This document shows positions 8,784-16,656 of a stretch of 64,000 nt of DNA, one piece after another. Source of the stretch: Kaistella faecalis (GTDB taxonomy: Bacteria; Bacteroidota; Bacteroidia; Flavobacteriales; Weeksellaceae); assembly GCF_019195395.1 (NCBI RefSeq), contig NZ_CP078067.1:2371783-2435782 (forward strand), written 5' to 3'. The notes below the pieces were generated by a model, which saw only the letters and a program-made list of their open reading frames with translations, was not told the origin of the DNA and did no database searches. The position numbers and the translations under genes were made by a program. How positions within the stretch are numbered: the first letter of the stretch is position 1; every line of letters starts with the position of its first letter.

Positions 8784-9344
8784 TTACTTTAATAAATCTT
8801 TAAGTGAAGTGTTGTCTTTCTGTATGATTTCTAGTAAATCTCTTTCCAGATAACCTGTAGCCGGACTCTCGATGATTCTACCAATTTCTTTGCCATATTT
8901 CTGTACAATAATAGTAGGAACGCGCTGAATGTTATATATTCCTTCTTCGCCTCCCGGAGCTTCTTTTTTCCGGTTTACAGCAATAAGTGTAAGTTTTTGT
9001 TCGGGGTAATTAAGGCTTTCCAGAATCTTCATTAATCTTGGAACTTCACGATGACTGTCGCCACACCATGTTCCCAATGCTACGATTAAATTGTATGAGC
9101 TCAGCTTTTCTTTTTTAAGTTCTTCTATCGTTTTCTTGTCAATGGTGTATTCGTCGTGCTCTTTTATGTACCAGTCGCTGTATGGCGATTTTAGGAGCTG
9201 ATCTTTCGTCTGATGTCCAAGGAGCATTTTTCCGTCATTGGTCGTTTCAACTTCGCGGTTTACAACTATTTTCTGCGCTTCGCAGGATTGCATTGTCAAA
9301 AGAAATGCAGCGGAAAGGAATATGGTTTTGGTTAATTTATTCAT
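8784..9344 (-). CDS. Thioredoxin-fold lipoprotein-like protein with single active-site cysteine
   Basis: Exported thioredoxin-fold protein of 186 residues. The N-terminus has a signal ending LLTMQSCEAQ; the LTMQSC segment is compatible with a lipobox, so it may be a lipoprotein. The active site reads LGTWCGDSHREVP: the second redox cysteine is replaced by Ser (C-G-D-S), so it cannot act as an ordinary dithiol oxidoreductase. RVPTIIVQKYGKEIGRIIES contains the cis-Pro (VPT) and the final strand. Coupled with the downstream DUF4230-type gene. Confidence 0.8.
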   Translation of the reverse strand: MNKLTKTIFLSAAFLLTMQSCEAQKIVVNREVETTNDGKMLLGHQTKDQLLKSPYSDWYIKEHDEYTIDKKTIEELKKEKLSSYNLIVALGTWCGDSHREVPRLMKILESLNYPEQKLTLIAVNRKKEAPGGEEGIYNIQRVPTIIVQKYGKEIGRIIESPATGYLERDLLEIIQKDNTSLKDLLK

Positions 9345-9374
9345 AATGAAATTAGGAATTTTGATTCAAAGGCT

Positions 9375-9845
9375 TTAATTCTGTTCTAAAATGGATTTAA
9401 GATTGGCGGGAGAGTAGTATTTGTTTTTAAGTACTTTATAATCAGATTTCCGGTGAACATTGATTTTGTCTCCAGATGCTTCTGAGAATGCTTCTTCGCC
9501 TTTAGCCTGGTAAAATGCAATAGTTTCATCGGCTTCCTGCTGATTTGCACAGGCTTTGGACATGTTAGAGCGCTGAACTTCGTTAAACAGTTCGACAAAC
9601 TTTTCACCTAAACCGAATTCTAAAACAGCACCACTCAAAACATACTGCAGATCACAAAGTGCGTCAGCGATTTCTACAATATTGTTGTCGGCAATGGCTT
9701 CTTTTAACTCATTTAATTCTTCCTGCAGCAGAGAAATTCTTAACTCACAGCGTTCCTTTGAAGGAATTTGCGGCTGATCTAAAACAGGAGCATTAAAGGT
9801 TTTGTGAAATTCTGCAACCTGGTTCAGTGCATCGATTTTATTCAT
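9375..9845 (-). CDS. MazG-like/phosphoribosyl-ATP pyrophosphohydrolase-like protein
   Basis: Likely all-alpha NTP pyrophosphatase. The helix-loop-helix ELNELKEAIADNNIVEIADA followed by LCDLQYVLSGAVLEFGL gives the EExxE...ExxD metal-binding pattern of the all-alpha NTP-PPase superfamily. At 156 residues it has the size of single-domain PRA-PH-like proteins. It probably hydrolyses a (modified) nucleoside triphosphate; the substrate cannot be told. It is 30 bp upstream of the thioredoxin-like gene on the same strand, so it may lead that transcript. Confidence 0.8.
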   Translation of the reverse strand: MNKIDALNQVAEFHKTFNAPVLDQPQIPSKERCELRISLLQEELNELKEAIADNNIVEIADALCDLQYVLSGAVLEFGLGEKFVELFNEVQRSNMSKACANQQEADETIAFYQAKGEEAFSEASGDKINVHRKSDYKVLKNKYYSPANLKSILEQN

Positions 9846-9923
9846 TACTGTTTAATTTGAACAAATATAAAAATTAAAATTTCAAAACTCTTACGGAATT
9901 TGGGGTCGCGCGAGTCTTCAAAG

Positions 9924-9955
9924 AAAAAAGCATCCAAAACGGATGCTTTTTAAAA
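9924..9955 (-). terminator. Intrinsic terminator after acyl-CoA dehydrogenase
   Basis: AAAAAGCATCC AAAAC GGATGCTTTTT hairpin with A- and T-runs on both sides; it can act in both directions but serves the minus-strand gene ending at 9971. Confidence 0.85.
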
Positions 9956-9970
9956 TTTTGTACCTGATAA

Positions 9971-11110
9971 TTATTTAGAAATTTCTCTTCCGATTACCAA
10001 TTTCTGAATTTCTGAAGTTCCTTCGCCAATTGTACATAGTTTTGCATCTCTGTAAAACTTCTCCGCCGGGAAATCTTTGGTGTAACCATAACCTCCAAAA
10101 ATCTGCACACCGTTATTTGCGATTCTTACGCAGGCTTCAGATGAATAAAGTTTTGCCATCGCTCCTTCTTTAGTCATCGGTTTTTTAGCGTTTTTTAGCG
10201 TTGCAGCACGCTGTATAAGCAGTTCGGAAGCGTCAATTTCTGTCGCCATATCTGCGAGCATGAAATTAATTGCCTGAAACTGGTTAATCGCTTTCCCGAA
10301 CTGGTGTCTTTCCAGTGAATATTTTAATGCGGCTTTGTAAGCTCCACGTGCAATTCCTAAACTCAGTGCTGCAATCGAGATTCTTCCGCCATCTAAAATT
10401 TTCATGGCCTGTTTAAAACCTGAACCAACTTCGCCCAATCTGTTTGCATCAGGAACTCTCACATTATCGAAAATTAATTCTGCGGTTTCAGAAGCACGCA
10501 TTCCTAATTTATTTTCTTTTTTTCCTGAGGAAAAACCGGGCATTCCTTTTTCTAAAACAAATGCTGTTGAATTATTTTTCGCACCTTTCTCACCGGTTCT
10601 GGTCATTACTACAGCAATATCTCCGGAGATAGCGTGGGTGATAAAGTTTTTTGCACCGTTTAAAACCCATTCGTCACCGTCTTTAACCGCGGTGGTACTC
10701 ATTCCGCCGGAATCGGATCCTGTATTGTGTTCAGTTAATCCCCATGCACCGATTACTTTACCAGATGCAAGCTGCGGAAGCCATTTGTGGCGCTGCTCTT
10801 CGTTTCCGAATTCATAAATATGATTTGTGCAAAGTGAGTTGTGAGCTGCAAGCGAAAGACCTATTGAAGGGTCTACCTGAGAGATTTCATCTAAAATAGT
10901 TACATATTCATGATACCCCATTCCGGAACCGCCATATTCTTCTGGAATCACAATTCCCATAAAGCCCATTTCGCCCATTCTGTGGAAAAGTTCTACCGGA
11001 AAAGTCTGGCTTTCGTCCCAGTCCATAATGTTCGGGCGGATATTTTTTTCTGCGAATTCCTTAGCAGTTTCTGCAATCATATTAAGGTTGTGCAAAGTCT
11101 CAGTATTCAT
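9971..11110 (-). CDS. Acyl-CoA dehydrogenase
   Basis: FAD enzyme of beta-oxidation or branched-chain amino acid breakdown, 379 residues, full length. Seen: the N-terminal helical domain (FPVELFHRMGEMGFMGIVIP), the substrate/flavin motif WGLTEHNTGSDSGGMSTTA, and IFGGYGYTKDFPAEKFYRDA followed by IGEGTSEIQ, whose Glu is the usual catalytic base. The sequence is closest in style to short/medium-chain and isovaleryl types, but chain-length specificity cannot be set. It is flanked by its own terminator and appears monocistronic. Confidence 0.93.
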   Translation of the reverse strand: MNTETLHNLNMIAETAKEFAEKNIRPNIMDWDESQTFPVELFHRMGEMGFMGIVIPEEYGGSGMGYHEYVTILDEISQVDPSIGLSLAAHNSLCTNHIYEFGNEEQRHKWLPQLASGKVIGAWGLTEHNTGSDSGGMSTTAVKDGDEWVLNGAKNFITHAISGDIAVVMTRTGEKGAKNNSTAFVLEKGMPGFSSGKKENKLGMRASETAELIFDNVRVPDANRLGEVGSGFKQAMKILDGGRISIAALSLGIARGAYKAALKYSLERHQFGKAINQFQAINFMLADMATEIDASELLIQRAATLKNAKKPMTKEGAMAKLYSSEACVRIANNGVQIFGGYGYTKDFPAEKFYRDAKLCTIGEGTSEIQKLVIGREISK

Positions 11111-11235
11111 ATATAGTATTTGTTTTCAAAGATAATTAAAATGATTTAGTCTGAAAATATATTTTTTAAATTACCTTTAATTCCTCATTTCACGCAAGTT
11201 AAATCCGTAAATTAGCACTCTTTAATATAATATCT

Positions 11236-13113
11236 ATGAAAAGACTTTTATTTCTGTCTGCCTTTATACCTGTTTTAAGTTTTGCTCAGATTCCTGCGGG
11301 CTATTATGACGGAGCTTCCGCACTCAGCGGTTACGCTCTTAAGACAAAACTGCACGAAATTATCTCGGCTAAAAACATCAATTGGCACTATGGGGATTTA
11401 ACTGCATTTTATAATCAAACCGATTTAGACCGCTATTACGACCACACCGCAAGTAATACCACCATCCTTCTGGATATTTATTCGGAAATACCAGATGGTC
11501 CTGATTCCTATGAATATACGACAGCTAACATTATTGGCTCCGCAAACGCTGAAGGGCAGGGATGGAACAGAGAGCATATGATGCCCCAAAGTACATTCAA
11601 CAGTAATTACCCGATGTATTCTGATATGTTTTATGTGATTCCTACGGATGCAAGAATTAATCAGCTACGGAGCAATTATCCTTATGGTAAAGCAGGCAGT
11701 ACAAACCATTACACATTTACAAACGGATCCAAAATAAGCAATAACGGTACGCCGGGATCGGGATATACGGGAAGAGTATATGAGCCGATTGATGAATTCA
11801 AAGGAGATGTCGCAAGAAGCCTTCTTTACTTTTCGGTAAGATATGAAGGGAAGTTAAGCTCGTTTAATTATTTTAACGGTACTTCAGCGGCAAACGACAG
11901 AAGCCCACTTGATGGTACCGAGGAGAAAGCTTTTGAAAACTGGTATATTAACCTGCTTCTGCAATGGCATAACCAGGATCCGGTTTCACAGAAAGAAATC
12001 GACAGAAATAATGCTGTTTACTCGATACAGAAAAACCGCAATCCGTTTATTGATCACCCCGAATGGGTAAATGTAATTTGGACGCAGACACCAGATGGCA
12101 GCGCTCCTCAGGCACCAGTAAATTTAAATGTTCAGCAAACCAGTGCTTATTTTGTGAATTTATCATGGTCAGCACCGGCCGATAGTGATTTGCTTGGTTA
12201 TAAGATATATCAGAACAGTGTTTTAGTTGCCACTACAAAAAACACAAGCATTACAATTGATCATCTGGAGCCATCAGCGCCGTATAATTTTACAGTAAAG
12301 GCTTATGATAACGGGTATCTGGAATCTCCGCACAGTAATCTGATTACTGTTACAACACTGGCAAATGATATCTATGCTAAAGATTTAATGATTACCAAAT
12401 ATCTGGAGGGAAACTTAAATAATAAGGCGATAGAAATTACCAATAAAACCGGTCATCCGGTTAATTTAAATAAATACAGGCTTAGCGTTCAGTTTTATAA
12501 CAGTAGCGCAGGTAACTACTATTTTCCTGATCCTTATGAACTGGAAGGAATGGTGCAGGATAACGAAACCTTTGTGGTACTGAATCCTAACGCTAATTTC
12601 AGCTGTATTACTAATGAGGAGGCAAGATTTGTAACTGCTGCTCCCCAGCTAACTTACTCCGGAAGTCAATATCTCGAACTTAGATACGCTTCTACCACAG
12701 TAGATGCAATTGGTACCTCAAATCTTAATAATTATGAAACGCTAGGGGATGTTTCCCTATACAGGTCTGCAGCGGTAAATCAGCCTAATTCAACTTTTAC
12801 GCTGTCTGAATGGCAAATTAAGCCGACTGATTATTGTGAAGATCTGGGAAGTTTAGCCACCAATTCTGTGAACGCCAATAGTTTAGCACCATATTCAGTT
12901 TACCCGAATCCTGTTGTTGGAAGCACGTTGTATATTAAAGGAAGTCAACTTCAGAACGTGAAGCAGATTTCGGTGATAGATTTATCTGGAAAACTTTTGA
13001 AAGTGAAAAATCAGCCATTCAAAAACACCAACGCTCTGGATGTTGGAGATTTGAAATCTGGTGTATACCTTTTGAAAATTGATGAGTTCACTTTGAAATT
13101 CATCAAACAATAA
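11236..13113 (+). CDS. Secreted endonuclease I-family nuclease with Fn3 and T9SS sorting domain
   Basis: Extracellular nuclease of 625 residues. Domains in order: signal peptide 1-18 (MKRLLFLSAFIPVLSFAQ); an endonuclease I (EndA/NucM) domain with the beta-beta-alpha metal site GQGWNREHMMPQSTFN and SDMFYVIPTDARINQLRSNY; a fibronectin type III domain at about 290-375 (PVNLNVQQTSAYFVNLSWSA); a beta-rich segment resembling a lamin-tail domain (about 380-510); and a C-terminal T9SS type A sorting domain beginning YSVYPNPVVG. Probably degrades environmental DNA for nutrients. Monocistronic, with a terminator at 13135. Confidence 0.93.
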   Translation: MKRLLFLSAFIPVLSFAQIPAGYYDGASALSGYALKTKLHEIISAKNINWHYGDLTAFYNQTDLDRYYDHTASNTTILLDIYSEIPDGPDSYEYTTANIIGSANAEGQGWNREHMMPQSTFNSNYPMYSDMFYVIPTDARINQLRSNYPYGKAGSTNHYTFTNGSKISNNGTPGSGYTGRVYEPIDEFKGDVARSLLYFSVRYEGKLSSFNYFNGTSAANDRSPLDGTEEKAFENWYINLLLQWHNQDPVSQKEIDRNNAVYSIQKNRNPFIDHPEWVNVIWTQTPDGSAPQAPVNLNVQQTSAYFVNLSWSAPADSDLLGYKIYQNSVLVATTKNTSITIDHLEPSAPYNFTVKAYDNGYLESPHSNLITVTTLANDIYAKDLMITKYLEGNLNNKAIEITNKTGHPVNLNKYRLSVQFYNSSAGNYYFPDPYELEGMVQDNETFVVLNPNANFSCITNEEARFVTAAPQLTYSGSQYLELRYASTTVDAIGTSNLNNYETLGDVSLYRSAAVNQPNSTFTLSEWQIKPTDYCEDLGSLATNSVNANSLAPYSVYPNPVVGSTLYIKGSQLQNVKQISVIDLSGKLLKVKNQPFKNTNALDVGDLKSGVYLLKIDEFTLKFIKQ

Positions 13114-13134
13114 TATTATCAATAAGTTATATTA

Positions 13135-13166
13135 AAACTCCTCATTATTTTTGAGGAGTTTTTTTG
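13135..13166 (+). terminator. Intrinsic terminator after endonuclease I gene
   Basis: AAACTCCTCA / TGAGGAGTTT stem with an 8-nt loop and a T7 run on the plus strand. Confidence 0.9.
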
Positions 13167-13180
13167 TAATTCTTTGCGAA

Positions 13181-14575
13181 CTATCTTAGGTACAATCTCA
13201 TTCTTGCTTCGTATTCCGGTTTTGTCTTCAGAAGTTTCCAAATCTTTTTGTCATCGCGAACAGTAATTCTGTGGTAAATAATTTTATCCGCAGAATATTT
13301 GAAATACGGATGAGTTTTCAGCCATTCTTCCGGCGCATCAGCCAAAGTGTACTTGGCTATTTTAGAAACATCTAGATGGGCAGTTTCAATGAGTTTTTGG
13401 GCTAGATTCTTATCAATATCATAAGTGTCAACAATCTGTTGTCTGTTAGCAAATCCACCGAGCTTTTTGCGGTAGCTCAGCATCATGGCGGCACTTTTTT
13501 CATCAAAACCAAATTCCAGAAGCTGGTTAAACGTAATCTGGTTAACATCGATTTTCGAAAAGTCTGTTTTTATATCCGGATCAGCAGTTTTGGCAGCTAC
13601 AGAATTTGAATTCTTAAACGTCGATGTCGTTTTAAAATTTTCAGGATTTAATACGATGAAAGGTTTCATTTCTTCAAATTTTTCTTCTGAAATTACAAAG
13701 CATCTTGCAATGTCTTCAAGATTTTTAAAACTGCCTTTCAAGTTTCGGTCTCTGTAATTGATGATGACCTGCGCCTGTTTTTCGGAGAATCCAAGTTTTC
13801 TCCAGCCCTCAAGGTCCGTTAGATTAGGATCAAAACTTTCATAAGAAAAATTCGGCTTGTCAGCTTTTTTTGTGGCATAACTGTTTTTCACCTCAAAGTT
13901 TTCCGGTGTTTTCTGGGGAAGCAAAAGATAAGGTTCCATTTTCCGGTAATTTTCTTCGCTGATGATAAAGCAGTCTTTAAATTTTTCTTTACTGATGAAA
14001 CTACCGCCAAGATAATTTCTGTATTTAATAATAGAATTAGCCTGATTCTCCGTGAAACCCATTTTCACAAAATCGTATGTACTAAAGTGATCGGGATTAA
14101 ATTTCCCGGGAATTTTCAGCGTCTTTTTCTCAAAAGTTTTGTATTGGTAATTACCTCCATTTTGCGAAGGATAACTTTTAAACCCTCTATATGAGGTTGA
14201 AGAAGATTTTTCGGGAAGTAAAATATAGGGTTCAAGTTCCGCAAATTTTTCCTCAGAAATAGAGTAACATTTTTTCAGTTGTTCTTTTGACGTGAATTTG
14301 CCGCCCACAACATTTTTGTATTTCAGGATTGTAGCGACCTGTCTTTCTGAGAATCCTAAATTTTTCCATTCATTATCTGTTAACGCATTTGGATCGAACT
14401 CATTAAGGATCCTCTTCTCGGGTTCTGAATATTTTACAGTTTCCAAAGAATTCGGAACATCAGGATCTTGATCATCCGGATTGAAATAAAATAGCCCACC
14501 CATCATTATTGCACCGGAGGTGGCCAGGCCGAAAAAATAATTTTTTGCTGCCGAAATTTGTAGAGGTAAACGCAT
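13181..14575 (-). CDS. Helix-hairpin-helix repeat protein with N-terminal membrane anchor
   Basis: A protein of 464 residues. A hydrophobic segment near the N-terminus (YFFGLATSGAIMMGGLFYF) anchors it. At least four ComEA-type HhH units follow, each built as DPNxLTxxEWxxLGFSExQ...ILKYKNVVGGKF.S.E.LKxC...F.xxxPYI: about residues 60-120, 155-215, 245-305 and 340-395. Such units usually bind DNA nonspecifically, suggesting an envelope-bound DNA-binding protein, possibly in DNA uptake; this is inference. The upstream intergenic region holds a five-copy 22/23-bp periodic repeat (14627-14725), so it may be specially regulated. Confidence 0.85.
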   Translation of the reverse strand: MRLPLQISAAKNYFFGLATSGAIMMGGLFYFNPDDQDPDVPNSLETVKYSEPEKRILNEFDPNALTDNEWKNLGFSERQVATILKYKNVVGGKFTSKEQLKKCYSISEEKFAELEPYILLPEKSSSTSYRGFKSYPSQNGGNYQYKTFEKKTLKIPGKFNPDHFSTYDFVKMGFTENQANSIIKYRNYLGGSFISKEKFKDCFIISEENYRKMEPYLLLPQKTPENFEVKNSYATKKADKPNFSYESFDPNLTDLEGWRKLGFSEKQAQVIINYRDRNLKGSFKNLEDIARCFVISEEKFEEMKPFIVLNPENFKTTSTFKNSNSVAAKTADPDIKTDFSKIDVNQITFNQLLEFGFDEKSAAMMLSYRKKLGGFANRQQIVDTYDIDKNLAQKLIETAHLDVSKIAKYTLADAPEEWLKTHPYFKYSADKIIYHRITVRDDKKIWKLLKTKPEYEARMRLYLR

Positions 14576-14626
14576 GGTAGATTCTTTTATGCAAACATAA
14601 AATGAATATTACCAAAGAGTTACAGC

Positions 14627-14730
14627 GAAAACACCCTTTTGGAACGATGAAAACACCCCTTTAATGATGGGAAAAACACCTATCTGTTATAATGAAATCA
14701 CTATTTAATAGATGAGGAAATCACCCTTTT
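14627..14730. repeat. Five-copy GAAA(A/T)CACC repeat with 22/23-bp spacing
   Basis: Copies start at 14627 (GAAAACACC), 14649 (GAAAACACC), 14672 (AAAAACACC), 14694 (GAAATCACT) and 14717 (GAAATCACC). Start-to-start distances are 22, 23, 22 and 23 bp. Several copies are followed by CCTTT or CTATTTAAT. The array fills the space between the MerR stop and the HhH gene start, where it would lie upstream of the HhH gene. It reads as an array of protein-binding sites or a decayed tandem repeat. Confidence 0.7.
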
Positions 14731-15075
14731 TTATTCTACAGGTTTGTCAACCAGCGAGTCTTTGAGTTTCTGAAGTTCTGCTTTAACAAACTCCAGTCGG
14801 TCGATCATGCTGATCGTCTCGGAAATTTTTGAATTGGTTGTGAGCGCTATCCTGGCGCCGTCCAGCGTGTAACCTTTTTCCTTAACCAAATGATAAATAA
14901 TCTGGAGGTTTTTCAGGTCTTCAGGAGTAAAATAACGGTTTCCTTTTTTGTTCTTTTTAGGTTTGATGATGGGAAATTCCTGCTCCCAATATCTTATCAA
15001 TGAAGCGTTTACATTGAAAGCTTTGGCTACTTCGCCAATTGAATAATAAAGTTTGTCAGGTAAGTTGAGTTTCAT
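14731..15075 (-). CDS. MerR-family transcriptional regulator
   Basis: Small regulator of 114 residues. The N-terminal winged HTH is typical: YYSIGEVAKAFNVNASLIRY, then WEQEFPIIKPKKNKKGNRYF and TPEDLKNLQIIYHLVKEKGY. The C-terminus is a short dimerisation helix with no cysteine-rich effector site, as in the widespread short MerR proteins of Bacteroidetes. It is followed by a repeat array and the HhH protein gene, a possible target. Confidence 0.9.
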   Translation of the reverse strand: MKLNLPDKLYYSIGEVAKAFNVNASLIRYWEQEFPIIKPKKNKKGNRYFTPEDLKNLQIIYHLVKEKGYTLDGARIALTTNSKISETISMIDRLEFVKAELQKLKDSLVDKPVE

Positions 15076-15124
15076 AAGAAAAGGAAATGTCTCGTGTAAA
15101 GTTAAAAATTTTCGCGATAGAATG

Positions 15125-16432
15125 TTAATATGCGACTTCCATTTTTACTTTTTTGCCCTTTAACTTTTCGTTTGCCAATTTTTTCAGTAAATCTTTTACT
15201 TTTTTACGGTCAACTGCAACGTAAGACGTCGTGTCTTTTACTTCAATCAAGCCGATATCGCCTTTTTCAAGTTCTCCTTTTTTGATGAGATAACCTACGA
15301 TATCCACTTTGTTGACCTTGTCTTTTTTTCCGGCGCTGATGTAAACGGTCTGGAAAGGTGTCTTTCCCGGAACTCTGTTGCTTTCTGAAACGTTTTCTTC
15401 TGGCGTATTATTTTTGATAAAAGGGAAGTTTTCATCCTCAGTCATTATTAAATAGGCAAAACCTTTCGCATTCATTCTTGCGGTTCGGCCGTTTCTGTGG
15501 ATAAAAGCATCTTCTTTTGGCGGTAACTGGTAATGAACAATGGATTCAACTTCCGGAACATCCAGTCCTCGGGAAGCTAAATCGGTAGTGATCAAAATTC
15601 TTGCGGAGTCATTTCTGAATTTCAGCAGCGAGCGTTCTCTTTCGTCCTGTTCCATTCCACCGTGGAAGGTTTCGCGGTCGATACCTTTTTCTCTTAGAAG
15701 TTCGGAAATCCGGTCCACAGCGTCACGGTGATTACAGAATATCAGTGTTCTTTTGTTTCCGATTTTACAGATTAGGTGAAATAAAGTATCTAGCTTTTCT
15801 TCAGAAGTTGTCATCACTTTTTTCAGCTGGATATCCGGTTTGGAATCGTGAATGTTGAGGAAATTAATTATTTTTTCATTCTGTAATCCGACAAAATATG
15901 GGATTTTATCCATCGCGGTGGCGGAAGTGAGGATTCGCTGCGAGCAGTTTTCTAATTGCTCAATAATGAAATTCATGTCTTCTTCAAAGCCCAGTTCAAG
16001 CGCTTTGTCGAATTCGTCTAAAACCAAAGTTTTAATGGTGGAGGAATCGAAATTATTATTCCTTAAATGGTAAGCAATTCTTCCCGGCGTGCCAATTAAT
16101 AGGGCAGGTGCTTCTCTGAAATTATTGATTTCAATCTTTTTATCGTGTCCGCCGTAGCAAATGGAGATTTTAAAATCGGTTCCCATAGCTTTAAAAACCT
16201 GCTCAATCTGCAAAGCAAGCTCCCGGGCGGGAACTAAAATCATGGCCTGAATTCCGGACACATCGCTGCGTAGATTTCTAAGAACGGGAAAGAGGAAAGC
16301 CAATGTTTTCCCTGATCCAGTGGGAGACAGGAGGATAACATCGTTCTCGTTTTCAGTCGCGGTATAGGTAGATTTCTGCATTTGATTCATATCCTGAATC
16401 TGCAGTTTTTGATAGATTGATTCTAAATTCAT
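15125..16432 (-). CDS. DEAD-box RNA helicase
   Basis: ATP-dependent RNA helicase of 435 residues from the ATG at 16432 (MNLESIYQKL). The frame stays open 52 codons further upstream, but that stretch is low-complexity and would run through the rpsA promoter, so it is not used. Motifs seen: Q motif (IQDMNQMQKSTY), I (SPTGSGKT), II in the form DEFD (VLDEFDKALELGF), III (TSAT), V (LITTDLASRGLDVPEV) and VI (HRNGRTARM). The C-terminal domain (KVDIVGYLIKKGELEKGDIG) resembles a DbpA-type RNA-binding domain, hinting at rRNA/ribosome work. Motif II reading DEFD rather than DEAD is a known variant. Confidence 0.92.
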   Translation of the reverse strand: MNLESIYQKLQIQDMNQMQKSTYTATENENDVILLSPTGSGKTLAFLFPVLRNLRSDVSGIQAMILVPARELALQIEQVFKAMGTDFKISICYGGHDKKIEINNFREAPALLIGTPGRIAYHLRNNNFDSSTIKTLVLDEFDKALELGFEEDMNFIIEQLENCSQRILTSATAMDKIPYFVGLQNEKIINFLNIHDSKPDIQLKKVMTTSEEKLDTLFHLICKIGNKRTLIFCNHRDAVDRISELLREKGIDRETFHGGMEQDERERSLLKFRNDSARILITTDLASRGLDVPEVESIVHYQLPPKEDAFIHRNGRTARMNAKGFAYLIMTEDENFPFIKNNTPEENVSESNRVPGKTPFQTVYISAGKKDKVNKVDIVGYLIKKGELEKGDIGLIEVKDTTSYVAVDRKKVKDLLKKLANEKLKGKKVKMEVAY

Positions 16433-16506
16433 TTTGCAAAGGTAAAAGAATTGCGCATTGTTAAAAAATGCAGACCTAATATTATCAATTTTAGTCGCTG
16501 TAAGTA

Positions 16507-16536
16507 TTGTGATTATCAAATAATTTCTTAATTTTG
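16507..16536 (+). promoter_or_regulatory. rpsA promoter (TTG-N19-TAATTTTG)
   Basis: A -33 TTG at 16507-16509 and TAATTTTG at 16529-16536 are separated by 19 bp, an excellent match to the Bacteroidetes consensus. A start near 16543 gives a leader of about 114 nt before rpsA. Confidence 0.75.
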
Positions 16537-16556
16537 CACCACTTTTTGTGGGAGCA

Positions 16557-16640
16557 TTTGGCTGAGTTAAAATATTCAAAACTAACATCTTCCGTATTTT
16601 TCACGAACCACATTTAGCCAAGCAGTGAAAAAGAAGGAAT
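16557..16640 (+). promoter_or_regulatory. Possible structured rpsA leader (pseudoknot candidate)
   Basis: TTTTTCAC (16597-16604) pairs with GTGAAAAA (16625-16632). The intervening loop contains AGCCAA (16616-16621), which can pair with TTGGCT (16558-16563) outside the hairpin, the topology of an H-type pseudoknot. The stem ends just before the purine-rich AAGAAGGAA ahead of the start codon. S1 autoregulation through a structured leader is known in enterobacteria; here it is only inferred. Confidence 0.4.
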
Positions 16641-16656
16641 ACAAAATTTTTAGAAA

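Noticed and set aside
14627-14730. CRISPR array
   Set aside because: Only nine bases repeat, copies are degenerate, the unit is 22-23 bp, and no cas genes are near.
16433-16588. 52-codon N-terminal extension of the DEAD-box helicase
   Set aside because: Low-complexity residues, overlaps the divergent rpsA promoter, and the ATG at 16432 gives a standard helicase N-terminus.
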